NCBI GenBank assembly: GCA_963701675.1
Contig: OY969623.1
Span: forward strand, 6,572,001 to 6,636,000
DNA from: G963701675 sp963701675
Lineage (GTDB): Bacteria; Planctomycetota; Planctomycetia; Gemmatales; Gemmataceae
Direction: 5' to 3'
DNA length: 64,000 nucleotides
Positions within the stretch are counted from its first letter, which is position 1, and every line of letters starts with the position of its first letter. The notes under the pieces were generated by a model that saw only the letters and a program-made list of their open reading frames with translations, was not told the DNA's origin and searched no databases. Positions 1 to 11,000 of the stretch are shown piece after piece. The position numbers were made by a program, and so were the translations under genes.

Positions 1-992
1 GAGGACGGTGAATCTCCGACGGCATAGGAGACGCGGCGGCGCAACGAGCCGAGCTGATTTCGCAAGACGGTGATTGTGCTTGTAAAGTTGCCGACCACGA
101 TGTCCACATCGCCGTCGCCGTCGATATTGGCGGCCGCTAATGAAGTCGGCGTCTTACCGGCTGGATATACCTTGGGCAGATCGAACGTGCCGTCACCCTT
201 GCCGCGCAACACGCTGATCGTGTCGGTGTTGTTGCCCACGATGATGTCCGCAAAACCGTCACCGTGCAGATCGGTCGCCGCCAGCCCCTTGCCAAATCCG
301 GCGCCGATGAGGGTCGATGGTTGAAAGGTGCCGTCCCCATTGCCGAACACCAGGTGCAGGTTACCGCCTAGTATCGCCAGATCGACAATGCCGTCGCTGT
401 TAAAATCGCCGTTTGCCACGACGGCATTGGGGTTGGCCCCGACCGCATATCCCGTGAAGAAGAACTCACCATTTCCATCGTTGAGTAGCACCGCTAAGCC
501 GCCGTTGATCGCATTGTCAGTCACTGCCATATCGACATTGCTGTCGCCGTCAAAATCTGCCATAGCGAGACCGTGGGCATGGAACCCCGCCCCAGTACTC
601 GCCGGCGTCTGGAACGTGCCGTCGCCGTTGCCGAAGTGCAAGCTCACTGAACTGCTGAGAAAGTTCACGGTGGCGACGTCCAAGTGCCCGTCGCCGTTCA
701 AATCTGCAACACCCACCGACCGTGGATCCGAGCCGACGGCAAAGTTTGTCGGCGATCCGAACGTGCCGTCCCCTGCGGCGAAAAGCACACTCATGGTGCC
801 GCTGGTATTCGCCGTCGTAAGGTCAGGGACACCATCGCTATTGAAATCGCCCGCCGCTACCGCCACCGGGCTACCTCCCGTTTGAAACGATAGAGCGCCC
901 ACAAAACTGGGGACGTCCCGCCGCTCCAGCGCCTCCAAAGTCAAGCGCCAATTCCGCACCTTAGCGGCCAGGCGAGAAACTCGTCGATACAT
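1..992 (-). CDS. Gene A: FG-GAP/VCBS beta-propeller repeat protein, N-terminal part only
   Basis: The window edge cuts this gene, so only about 330 N-terminal codons are visible. The start is the ATG complementary to 990-992, with GAGGAG at 1000-1005 seven bases upstream. The protein begins M-Y-R-R-V-S-R-L and carries L-E-A-L-E-R-R-D-V-P-S-F at about residues 19-30. Six calcium-type loops follow (the first is D-F-N-S-D-G-V-P-D). The sixth repeat carries the variant blade V-L-R-N-Q-L-G-S-L-R-R-R, which puts A in the class of E, F and K although its N-terminus reads R-R-D-V rather than R-R-D-L-L. Its first 32 bases overlap the end of gene B, and its ribosome site lies inside B. No break is seen in the visible part. 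The role is inferred as an exported calcium-binding propeller protein. Confidence 0.88.
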   Translation of the reverse strand, partial: MYRRVSRLAAKVRNWRLTLEALERRDVPSFVGALSFQTGGSPVAVAAGDFNSDGVPDLTTANTSGTMSVLFAAGDGTFGSPTNFAVGSDPRSVGVADLNGDGHLDVATVNFLSSSVSLHFGNGDGTFQTPASTGAGFHAHGLAMADFDGDSNVDMAVTDNAINGGLAVLLNDGNGEFFFTGYAVGANPNAVVANGDFNSDGIVDLAILGGNLHLVFGNGDGTFQPSTLIGAGFGKGLAATDLHGDGFADIIVGNNTDTISVLRGKGDGTFDLPKVYPAGKTPTSLAAANIDGDGDVDIVVGNFTSTITVLRNQLGSLRRRVSYAVGDSPS

Positions 993-3900
993 TGGACAAC
1001 TCCTCTAAAGGAAAGTAAGTGAAGTTCGTGCTGAACAATTCCTCGGCAAATCCATCAGGTTGAGTGACAGTTTCGTACCGCATTGCCGGCCGTATGTAAT
1101 TCCTTGAGTTTGACGTGCCATCGATAGCCGGCGTTCGTCCGGTTCTCGGATTGGCGTTAACCGCAGGCGTTTCTGATGAGCGGCCCATCGGGACCGACGG
1201 AGTGCCGCGAATTCCCATTTCAAACCCCGGCCCGTCGCCAATCGGCAGCGGCGCCGGCCAGGCACCGTCGTTGAGCAGCACCGTTACGCCGTTGCCGAGA
1301 CTTTTGGTGACGGCAATGTCGAGCGTGCCGTTCTGATCGACATCCGCGAGGGCCACGCCGGCAACGATTCCACCCAATGTGTAATGGAGGGCAGTTTGAA
1401 ACGTTCCAGGACTACCACCAAACAGGATGCTAATGATGCCGCCGTTGACGCTATTGACGACGAGGTCGATGTGACCGTCGCCGTTTACGTCGCCGACCGT
1501 AGCAGTGGTCGGCTGGGCTCCGACTGCAAAGCTTTCCGGAGGCATGAACGTGCCGTCGCCGTTGCCTCGCACAAGAGTCGCCAGGCCCACGAATTCCTGA
1601 TTGGTCACCACCAGATCGATGTTGCCGTCGCTATTGAAGTCGGCGGCCACCAGGTCGAACGGGCTTGAACCGGCGCTGAGCGCAACCTTCGGCCCGAATG
1701 TGCCATCTGGATTTCCGAGCAGCACACTAACCGTACCGGATTTCGAGTTGGAGACCGCGAAATCGAGATTGCCGTCCCCATTCAGGTCGACAGCAACAAT
1801 GCCGTACATGCCAACGGTGTCACCGGCCGTGTAGCTGGTCGGCGGCATGAAAGTTCCGTCGCCATTTGCTAGCAGGACATCAATCTGTTTGTCGCTCGTC
1901 ACTGCGATGTCATCGATTCCGTCATGGTTGAAGTCCCCCGAAGTCACGGCTTGGCCGCTTCCATTGTTCGGACTTCCGATGAAAGCGCCGAATTCGCCGT
2001 TCCCCGTTCCCAGCCCGTAAGAGAATTTCGCCTGATTGGTGAAGGCCGACACCACTAGATCGGTGCTGGTATCGCCATTGAAATCGCCGGTGGCCAAATC
2101 GGTAGGGTGCCCCGTCACACCATAGGGTCCTACCAATTGGAATCCGGCGCCAACGGATCCCAAAAGAATGTGCACTTCTCCGATGCCATAGGTTTCCGGG
2201 GAGTTTCTAGCGACCGCGAAATCGGAATCGCCGTCACTGTTGAAGTCCGCACCGAGGATTCCTTTTAGATTTGGCACTACAGGCTGCTCTGTCGGAAACT
2301 CGGTAAATGCACCTCCTCCTAGGCCAACCTGAAGCGTTACTGTCCCGGTGACGGTGCCCTGCGGACAACAAAAGAAAATCGCATGGTTCGCAACGCCGAT
2401 ATCCGGGATGCCATCACCCGTGAAATCCCGGATGGCGATTGCCGCGGGATTGACACCGGCCGGGTAGTTGACGCCGTTTTGGAACGACCCAAGCCCATCG
2501 CCCAGGAAAACTGTGAAAACTTCTGACGAAGTCGCCGCCACGAAGTCGAGATTGCCGTCTTGATTGATGTCTTCGGTTTCCATAGTCGTCGCAGGACCGC
2601 CGGTCAGATAATCCACCGGATTTTGAAACGAGCCGTCGCCAGTTCCCAAGCGCACGACGACCTTACCGTCCGCACTGGCTACGGCGATATCGAGATTGGA
2701 GTCGGCGTTATAGTCCGCTACCGAGACATCGACGGGTAATCCGTCGCTGTACTGCGGCCCGAAGGAAAACGTGCCATCGCCGTTGCTGAAAAGTATCGCC
2801 GTCTTTCCGAATTCATTGTGGTTCCCGACGCCGACGACATCGTAAAGGCCGTCGTTATTGAAATCACCTGTCGAGACAGCCCGGATCTTGGTGTCGATAC
2901 CGTAACTCGCGGTCTTCTGAAATGCGCCTGCACCAATCCGATCAAGATGGTGGCGTCGCCGGTTTCGCCGTTGGCAAGAACGAGATCGGTGATCCCGTCG
3001 ACATTAAAGTCCGAATACCCGAGGGAAGTCGGGTTGATCCCCGAGGTGTACGTCACCGGCCGCCGAAAGAGGCCGGTGCCCGAGCCGCGGAGCACCGCTA
3101 CCGAGTCGTTGGAATCGCCAGGCGCGCTCGGCGGCGCAAACGTTCCATCGCCGTTCCCCATCAGGACCAGGAGATTGTTGGTCCAGTTGATATTGCTTAT
3201 GAGGACAAGGTCCTGCTTGGAGTCGTTGTTGAAATCGCCGACCGCCAGGTTGGACACGCGCGGCGTCACGTCGTAGTCGACGCTGGGCTGCAAGGTTCCG
3301 TCGCCATTGCCTATGAGAATGTGAACGGTCGGCTGAAACGGCGGGTCGGACGCGCCGTCGGTCACTCCAGCAACATCCTGCATTCCGTCGCCGTTAAAAT
3401 CTCCCACAGCGACTTTGCTTACGTGCCCCATGACGGAGAATTTCAACGGTGGCGCAAAAGTCCCGTCTCCCAATCCGAGCACGACGTTCACACCTTGCGT
3501 ATCATTGCCGACAACGAAATCGTGGAAGCCATCACCGTTCAAATCCCCTACTTCGAAGTGTAATGGCGAGCTGCCGGGCTTGATGTTCGGATTCCAGAAC
3601 TTGCCGTCGCCATTGCCAAGGAAAATATAGACCGACTCAGAGCTTGAACTGGTGACCACGAGTTCGACGTTCCAGTCGCTGTTAAGATCCTGGGCGGCCA
3701 CGGCGGCCGAACCGTTGCCGCCGATTTCATAACTCGCCACGCTCTGGAATGCGCCGTCGTCATTGCCGAGGCGAACGTGCACCGTCGGCGGGGACGGAGT
3801 AACGATAGCCAGGTCGATCTTGCCGTCGTTGTTGAAATCCCCCGCCGCTTCTGCGTCGGCCTGTGCCGGCTGCAATGGCATGCGCCGCGATAAAGGCGCC

Positions 3901-4419
3901 ACTTCCGGTTGCGAGTAGGGTGGCAACCCGGTTGCTCGTACGGTTGGCGCTTGCCAGGTCGACAAATCCGTCGGCATTGAAGTCGCCGGACACGAGGCTA
4001 TTTGGCGTGCCGCTAAGAGGATAGACCGTGGGCGCGCTAAACGTGAGGTTGCCGTTGCCCTCCAAGAGAGTCACGGCGTCCTTCACCGTTCCACCTGGAG
4101 GCGTGGAGTTGGCCACGGCAAGGTCCATTTTGCCATCGGCATTGAAATCGTCCGCTGTGATCCCCCAAGGAAAACTGCCGGCGGCGTAGTCCACCTTCAC
4201 GCCAAGTAGGACGCTCACCGAGTGGGCGCCGTTGTTGGCGGTCGCGAGGTCCAAGTTACCATCATTATTGAAGTCGCCCGATGCGATCCCGCGCGGTCCC
4301 GACTCAGTCGGGTTGAGAGGCGCCGTAAGGAAGCTCGGTACGTCTCGCCGCTCCAGCGGCTCCAGCCGCAACTTCAGCTTCCATTTCAAGTTCGCGAGTC
4401 GACTGAACTTTCGAGTCAT
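961..4419 (-). CDS. Gene B: chimeric FG-GAP repeat protein with two frameshifts
   Basis: Start is ATG complementary to 4417-4419, with GGAGGAG eight bases upstream. The first frame runs from there to about 3870, the second to about 2934, and the third to the stop at 961-963. The first break lies within 3839-3877 and may be an extra base in the C5 run at 3839-3843. The second is one missing G near 2932-2936, between I-L-I-G-L and G-A-F-Q. The net shift is zero, giving about 1,152 codons. The N-terminus (R-K-F-S-R-L-A-N-L-K-W) and repeats 1-8 resemble gene I. From V-L-R-G-S-G-T-G-L-F-R-R-P (near 3060-3110) onward it resembles gene C. The join falls after F-A-P-P-S-A-P-G and leaves a half-repeat without its calcium loop. 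I count 20 loops plus this half. The tail L-F-S-T-N-F-T runs on 18 residues past the usual family end. Confidence 0.82.
1000..1005 (-). promoter_or_regulatory. Ribosome binding site of gene A, inside the end of gene B
   Basis: The minus strand reads GAGGAG, then seven bases, then the ATG of gene A. It lies within the extended C-terminal codons of gene B, so translation of A may be coupled to termination of B. This site fixes the choice of start for A. Confidence 0.7.
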
Positions 4420-4480
4420 AAGAATCACTCCTCCATTGGGTTCCTTGTAAAGCCAGCCCCTCGCGCAACGGCGCGCCCGA
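4420..4480. other. Short gap between B and C
   Basis: Sixty-one bases separate the stop of C from the start of B. The gap contains the ribosome site of B and a short GC-rich stretch (near 4459-4476). No terminator with a U-run is visible, so C and B are probably co-transcribed. Confidence 0.4.
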
Positions 4481-7400
4481 TCACGTCAAATCCACCAAGA
4501 AGGGATCATCCACCGGCGCGGCCGCAACACGGACGATGCGCCGTCCGACATGCTTCGGCAGGGGTGCGATCACTGTGTCACTCGCGTCCGCCAGGCTCAC
4601 GCTTGTGTCGCGGAGGACTTGAGGATCCACTGTCGCCGGCGGCGAGGTTTCGGCTCGGTGGCCGGTGCTTAGCGAGGCGTTCGGCCGCGGCCCGTCGCCG
4701 ATCGGCATTGGCGGCCAGATGCCATCGTTTGCCAGGATCGCAATCCCGTCTTTTCGTGCGAATACCAGATCGAGCCACCCATCCTGATTGGGATCGGTAA
4801 TGACGATCTCCCTCGGTTCATCACCCACCAAGAAGTGGACGGCGAACTGGAAGGTACCATCGCCGATGCCAAGCAAGAGCGTCAACGTGTCGCCTTTGAG
4901 GTTCGTCACCGCCACATCGATGACACCGTCGTTGTTCATATCACCGGCAGTCAGGTACTCAGGGGATGCGCCTACCGGGTATTCGACTTGTGCCGCAAAT
5001 GTCCCATCGCCGTTGCCGATAAACACGCTTACGGTGCCGGCCTTCACGGAATAAGATTCGCCGCTTCCGCGGTTGACGACGACCAAGTCCAACGAGCCAT
5101 CGCTGTTCAAATCCTCGGTGATAAGGTCGTAGGACGAAATGCCTGCCGTCAGCGTCACTGTTGATTGGAACGTGCCGTCGCCATTGCCCAGGAGCACGCT
5201 CGTACTGCCGGCAAACGTCGGACTACTTCCTTGATTCGCGGTGGCAAGGTCGAGATGGCCATCGCCATTGAAATCAGCTGCCACCAGGCCTAATGGGCTT
5301 GGTCCCGCAGGGAAACTAAGCGCGGGCTTGAACGAACCGTCCCCATTGCCCAAGGTGACATTCACGCCGGCATCCGAAATCACCGCAAAATCAAGTGCGC
5401 CATCCTCGTTGAAGTCACCCGGCACCATGTCGCGTGTATACCCCGGAATGTAGTATGCCGCCAGCGCCGCGAAACGGTTTCCGTTGCTCACGAAGACGCC
5501 AAGCGAATCCCCGTCACGGTTGGTGACGACAACGTCGAGGGTGCCGTCATTGTTGAAATCGCCGGGTGCCAGTTCGACGAAATACAAATCCTCCAGCGGT
5601 TGCAGACCGGCGCTGTATATCGTGTGATTCTGAAAGGCCCCATTCCCGTTTCCGAGACCCACTGCTATCCAGGTCGGGTTCGCCGTCGCGATGTCGAGGT
5701 GCCCGTCTGCGTTGAAGTCGCGGACACTCATCTGTTTGGAGCTACCGTTACTGGCGGCAGTTTGCGGTGGTTGAAACGTGGCGTCGCCATTGTTCAAGAG
5801 GATGAGTATCGGGCCGTATTGCGCGACGGCAAGGTCCGGGCTACCATTCTCGTCGAAGTCACCCACTTCAACGTCCGTTATGGGATACATAAGCGACAGT
5901 ACCACAGTTGGAGGCTGGAATGAGCCGTCGCCGTTTCCGAGCAGGACGCTAAGTTTTTTTCCTAAGTGGTCAATAACAACGACATCAAAGATGGTGTCGC
6001 CGTTGAGGTCGCCAACATTGAGCGCCTCCGGGCCGGGGCCAGTTGTGCTTGAAATGTGAGGTTTGAACGTGCCATTTCCGTTGCCCAAGAGGACGCTCAC
6101 GGTACCGCTGCTGTAGTTGACAGTTGCAATGTCAAGCAGACCATCACCGTTCAGATCGGCCACTTCAATCCGGCGTGGAAAGCTGCCGACGGCGAAACTA
6201 GCCGGAGACTGAAACGTGCCATCGCCGTTGCTGAAAAGCACGGTGATGGCGCCCGCCGACTCATGGTTGCTCACGGCGATGTCGGGGATGGCGTCACCGT
6301 TGAAGTCCCCGACTGCGACATCTTGTGGGGACACGCCTGCGCCAAAACTGGACGGCGACGTGAAGTTCCCATCTCCGTTTCCGAACATCACGCTCAGATC
6401 GAAATCGTTACTCACAACCACGGCGTCGAGGTTCGCATCGAGATCGAAATCCGCCACCGCGACGTCGCCGGGGCGAATGCCCGCCGGTAGCAACGGCGCC
6501 GTTACGAAGCCGCCGCCGCTGCTACCCATGAGCACGTTGAAGTACGGGGAAGAATTGGAATTGAGGCTGAGGTCGAGAATGCCGTCGTTGTTGACGTCCG
6601 CCGACACCATGTCGGCCTCACCGTAATACGCGCCGAAGAATGGATAACTACTATGAAACTCATAACCCGCCCCCGCAGCGCCGACATAAAGATCCAATTC
6701 GAGATCATAGGCGCTTGCGAGGTCGGCATCTGCATCGCCGTTCACGTCCAACGACATCATGCCTTGCGTGCTGACGGGGAGTGAAACCGGTAGGCCTTGC
6801 TGGAACGTTCCGTTCCCCTGTCCGACCTGTAGAGTCACCGTGCCTGCGCCCGTCACTTTGTTCGCGACCACGACATCGGGAATACCGTCGCCCGTGAAGT
6901 CCCGAATGGCCGCCGCGACCGCGGCCGGCCCGCCGACATAGGGAACTCCCGGGACAAAATTGCCGTCCCCTTGGCCGAGGTAAACGGTGAATTCTTCCGA
7001 TAGGTTCAAGGCCAGGATGTCGAGTTGACCGTCGGCATTGATGTCCTCGGTTTCGATAGACTTGAGGCCGGCATTGGTCGGCTGCACGCCGTGAAGCGCG
7101 AACGTCCCATCGCCGTTTCCCAGGCGGAAGAAGATGTTGTTACCCACACTGGCCACGGCCAGGTCGAGCTTGAAGTCGGCATTGTAATCGGCCACCGAGA
7201 CATCGATTGGTAGACCATCGTTGTATTGCGGACCGAACGTGAAGGTGCCATCCGCGTTGCTTAGGAGGATCGCCGTCTTCGGCGCGGTGTTGTGGTATCC
7301 AACCGCCACAACGTCGGACACGCCGTCGCTGTTGAAATCGCCCGTCGAAACCGCTTTGACTTTGGTGCCGACGTCGAAGGAGACTTTTTGGTTGAACGTG

Positions 7401-7903
7401 CCGCCGACTCCGCCGAAAAGTACGGTGACACCTTCATCAACATTGGCAACCACCAGATCGGTGACGGCATCGAAATTGAAATCCGCATACCCAACACCGA
7501 AGGGGTTTTGTCCTGCCGGGAATGTGATAGGCCGTCGGAAAAGTCCTGTCCCTGAGCCGCGAAGCACCGCGATGGTGGCGTCGTTTTTGTATACATAGTT
7601 CGTCGCAACCAGATCGAGCCGACCATCCCCGGTGACGTCGACTGCCACCAACGAAGTCGGATAGTTCCCGCCGGTCGGATAGCTCTTGGGTGCGCCGAAC
7701 TTGCCGCCGCCGGCGCCGAGCATGACGCTAACCGTGCCGGGCGCCGTATTGTTCACTACCGCGATGTCATAATGGCCGTCGCCGTTGAAATCGTCATTCG
7801 TCACATCGGACGGCGAGGCGCCGGCCAGAATCGCCTGCGGCGCAGCGAAGCTCGGCACATCACGGCGTTCCAGCCATTCCAGCGTCAATCGTCGTCGAGT
7901 CAT
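4481..7903 (-). CDS. Gene C: FG-GAP repeat protein, 21 repeats
   Basis: An intact gene of 1,140 residues. The ATG at 7901-7903 (complement) has AAGGAG seven bases upstream. The signature L-T-L-E-W-L-E-R-R-D-V-P-S-F is at about residues 5-18, and no hydrophobic signal-peptide core is visible. I count 21 loops of the D-x-[ND]-x-D-G-x-x-D type, a number that fits three seven-bladed propellers. The variant blade V-L-R-G-S-G-T-G-L-F-R-R-P is in repeat 2. Repeat 7 reads R-D-F-T-G-D-G, as it does in D, H and S. The body closes with W-P-P-M-P-I-G-D-G-P near residue 1072. A 68-residue tail follows, containing R-R-I-V-R-V. Its closest relative here over the C-terminal half is B. No enzyme motif is seen. 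An extracellular adhesive or structural role is inference. Confidence 0.93.
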   Translation of the reverse strand: MTRRRLTLEWLERRDVPSFAAPQAILAGASPSDVTNDDFNGDGHYDIAVVNNTAPGTVSVMLGAGGGKFGAPKSYPTGGNYPTSLVAVDVTGDGRLDLVATNYVYKNDATIAVLRGSGTGLFRRPITFPAGQNPFGVGYADFNFDAVTDLVVANVDEGVTVLFGGVGGTFNQKVSFDVGTKVKAVSTGDFNSDGVSDVVAVGYHNTAPKTAILLSNADGTFTFGPQYNDGLPIDVSVADYNADFKLDLAVASVGNNIFFRLGNGDGTFALHGVQPTNAGLKSIETEDINADGQLDILALNLSEEFTVYLGQGDGNFVPGVPYVGGPAAVAAAIRDFTGDGIPDVVVANKVTGAGTVTLQVGQGNGTFQQGLPVSLPVSTQGMMSLDVNGDADADLASAYDLELDLYVGAAGAGYEFHSSYPFFGAYYGEADMVSADVNNDGILDLSLNSNSSPYFNVLMGSSGGGFVTAPLLPAGIRPGDVAVADFDLDANLDAVVVSNDFDLSVMFGNGDGNFTSPSSFGAGVSPQDVAVGDFNGDAIPDIAVSNHESAGAITVLFSNGDGTFQSPASFAVGSFPRRIEVADLNGDGLLDIATVNYSSGTVSVLLGNGNGTFKPHISSTTGPGPEALNVGDLNGDTIFDVVVIDHLGKKLSVLLGNGDGSFQPPTVVLSLMYPITDVEVGDFDENGSPDLAVAQYGPILILLNNGDATFQPPQTAASNGSSKQMSVRDFNADGHLDIATANPTWIAVGLGNGNGAFQNHTIYSAGLQPLEDLYFVELAPGDFNNDGTLDVVVTNRDGDSLGVFVSNGNRFAALAAYYIPGYTRDMVPGDFNEDGALDFAVISDAGVNVTLGNGDGSFKPALSFPAGPSPLGLVAADFNGDGHLDLATANQGSSPTFAGSTSVLLGNGDGTFQSTVTLTAGISSYDLITEDLNSDGSLDLVVVNRGSGESYSVKAGTVSVFIGNGDGTFAAQVEYPVGASPEYLTAGDMNNDGVIDVAVTNLKGDTLTLLLGIGDGTFQFAVHFLVGDEPREIVITDPNQDGWLDLVFARKDGIAILANDGIWPPMPIGDGPRPNASLSTGHRAETSPPATVDPQVLRDTSVSLADASDTVIAPLPKHVGRRIVRVAAAPVDDPFLVDLT

Positions 7904-7942
7904 CGGATTACTCCTTCGATTTGAAGGTTATAGCCGCGACGC

Positions 7943-8010
7943 GTCCGCCAAGGGCGGATTCGGAGCGGAGCGCGTCCGTCGTCGGGCGCTCTCGCGCTCC
8001 GCTCCGAAGC
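7943..8010. repeat. Intergenic hairpin between C and D
   Basis: A perfect 16-bp inverted repeat: left arm 7959-7974 (TTCGGAGCGGAGCGCG), right arm 7993-8008, with an 18-base loop. A smaller stem TCCGCC/GGCGGA precedes it at 7943-7959. The left arm is identical to the inner arm of the hairpin between D and E. No T-run follows in the minus direction, so it looks like a palindromic repeat element or RNA-stabilising hairpin rather than a classical terminator. Confidence 0.7.
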
Positions 8011-8041
8011 TAACCGGGGGACAATCATTCCCAATGGTCCA

Positions 8042-11000
8042 TTAGTTCAACGTTACTGAACTCACATCAAGCGCTGTTTCGATTGTTTCGGCGGACACGA
8101 CACGGGCAATGTGGCGCGGCGCATACGTCGGCCAGGTCCGAATCGCGGTTTCGATTTCATCCCCGACTTTCGTCACCGGGCAGTCTTTCGTCTGCCGGGC
8201 GGCAGGGATCGGTCGCAACTCGGTCGTTGTCCGAACGTCCAACGGCGTCAACCCGCCGCCGACGGGTGGCCCGTCACCGATCGGCAACGGCGGCCAGTCG
8301 GCGGCATTGAGCACCACCGTGATGCCGGTGATCTCCGCCACCGCCAGGTCCAACCAACCGTCTTGATTGACATCCGCCAACGCCAACGCCCTCAGATCAC
8401 GGCCGACGGCGTAATGAAGGGCCATTTGGAAGGTTGCGTCTCCGTTGCCGATCAGCACGCTGACCGTCCCGCCCGCTCGGTTGGCGGTGACCAAGTCCAC
8501 AATCCCATCGCCGGTGACATCACCGGCGGCAATCGCTTGCGGGACGGCTCCGACGGTGAAGATTTGTGGCGGTAGGAAAGTCCCGTCGCCGCGGCCTTTG
8601 AGGACAGATACGGTGCCGGCATTTTCACTATTGGCTATAGCGAGGTCGAAGTCGCCGTCGCCGTCCATGTCTGCGGCGACTATCGCTACGGGAGTCGCGC
8701 CTGCCGCATAGTTCACCGCCGTCTGAAATGTGCCGTCGCCATTCCCGAGCAAAATGCTGACGTTGGCGCTCGTTTTGTTGGATACAGCAAGATCGGGATC
8801 GCCATCCTGGTTGAAATCTCCGATCGTAATGCCGGACGGATTGGCGCCGACTGCGTAAGCCACCGGTACAGTCGAAAACTCGCCGCCGCCTTTGGCTAGA
8901 AGTATGCTCACCGTGGCAAGGCCGACGTTATTAGAAACCGCGAGATCGGGGTCGCCGTCGGCGTTGAAGTCCGCCGCCGCGACCGCGAATGGAAACTGAC
9001 CTGCATTGTACCCTGTCGGGCCAACGAAGCCGCTGCCGTTGTTGATGAGCACACTCAGGCCGAGTGTGGCAACGAGGTCGGGACGTGAGTCGCCATTGAG
9101 GTCGCCGACCGCGACATCATACGCAGTGTTGCCTCCGATGTGGTAGCTGGACGGCTGAAATGTGCCGTCGCCGTTGCCGCGATACACGGCGACGCTGGCA
9201 TCGTCGCCGCCCCAGATGCCGATGCCCGCGGCGATATCAAGTATTCCATCGCCATCCAGGTCTGCGACGGTTCCTAGCATGTGATCCGTGACGTTGCCGT
9301 AGCTCACGAGAGGCTGAAAGGTTCCGTTGCCGTTACCGAGGAGCACGTTTAGCCGTCCTTGCTGATCCGTTACCGCTAGGTCTAAATCGCCGTCGCCGTC
9401 GAAATCCCCATTCATTACCGAGTTCGGGCGGCCGCCTCCGGGGTGGCTGATTGCCGTTTGAAACGACCCATCGCCGTTGCCCAGGAGAATCTCAACGGTG
9501 TCGGTATCTACGTTGGTCACGGCCATGTCCGGCGTACCGCTGCCATCGAAGTCGCCGATCGTGACCGACCGCGACTCTTCACCAGCGTCAAAGACTTGGG
9601 CGGACTGGAACGTGCCGTTGCCGTTGCCCAACAGGACATTGACACCGCCGCCATAGTTGCAGGCGAACGCCAGATCCAAGTCTCCATTGCTATCGAAATC
9701 CGCCACGGCTATCTGCCATGGGCTGTTTCCGATGGGATAAGTGATCGGGCTTCCGAAGTTTCCACCGCCGGTGTTTAGAAGAATGGTGGCCTTGGCCGGA
9801 TTAGGGCCGTTTTGATAGTCGCCGAATGCGATGTCGGGCAGGCCATCTTCGTTGAAATCTCCAACCGCCAGGTCTCGAATGGAGTAGCCGACATCAGTGA
9901 TGGTTGGCGGCTGAAAGCTCCCGTCGCCGTTGCCGAGGAAAAGCATCAAGTCGTCGCCACCGAATATGCAACAATCCCCGGTCATGCCAGCGACGTCGTT
10001 TTTGCCGTCAACGTTGAAATCCGCAATCACGACCGTGAAAAGCGCATTCTGCATGGACGTCAATGGCGCGGTTTGCAGCGTGCCGTCGCTATTGCCCAGC
10101 GTCACGCTTACCGATCCCGGCGCGTTTACCGCCGCGCTGACGTCGGGTACGCCGTCACCGTCGAAATCCGTCACGGCAAGGGTCTTGGTGAATTCACCCA
10201 CGTAGTAGTTCGTTTTCGGGTTGAAGTTTGGACCCGCCGCACCTAGGGCGATACTGAGACTGCCGGATTGACAGCAGCCGTTCGCGACGACGAGGTCCGG
10301 ATCGGCATCGGCGTTAAAGTCGGTTGCTGCAATCGCGATCGGATTCGTCCCGGCATCGACAATCGGCACCGCGCCATGGAACGTGCCGTCACCGATGCCT
10401 CTTAGCAACGTGACGGAGCCGTGGTTGAATGCTTTGTTGGCCACGGCCACGTCGAAAATGCCGTCGCCGGTAAAGTCGCGAACCGTGGCTTCGGAAGGAC
10501 TCGCTCCACCTGGATAACGAACAGCAGTGTCGAACGTTCCGGTGCCCTGTCCGAGCAGGACGTCAATCGTGGCCGCCTCCGTGTTCGAGACGATCAAATC
10601 GATTGCACCATCTCCTTCGATGTCGGCCGCTTCAACCGCTTTGACACCCGCTCCGACGGTATAAGTCTGCGATTGGAAAAAAGTCCCGCCGCCCGTACCT
10701 TGCCAGATTGCGATTGTGTTGGCCGCGCTCGCACTGCTTGGGACGGCTAGGTCGAGAATACCGTCTTCGTTGAAATCGGCGGTGGTGATATCGCCCGGTG
10801 ATGCCGACGTGCTTTGTTGCCCAAAGGCAAAGGTGCCGTCACCATTGCCCAAAAGGATCGCAAACTTGGAAGAGTTGTCGTGATGACCAGCAGCGGCCAG
10901 GTCCAGCCGGCTGTCGGCGTTGAAATCTCCGACCGTCACCGCGGCCACCGCCGTGTCGAAGCTATAGCTCGCGAAAAGCTGGAAGGCCCCTCCGCCTTGC

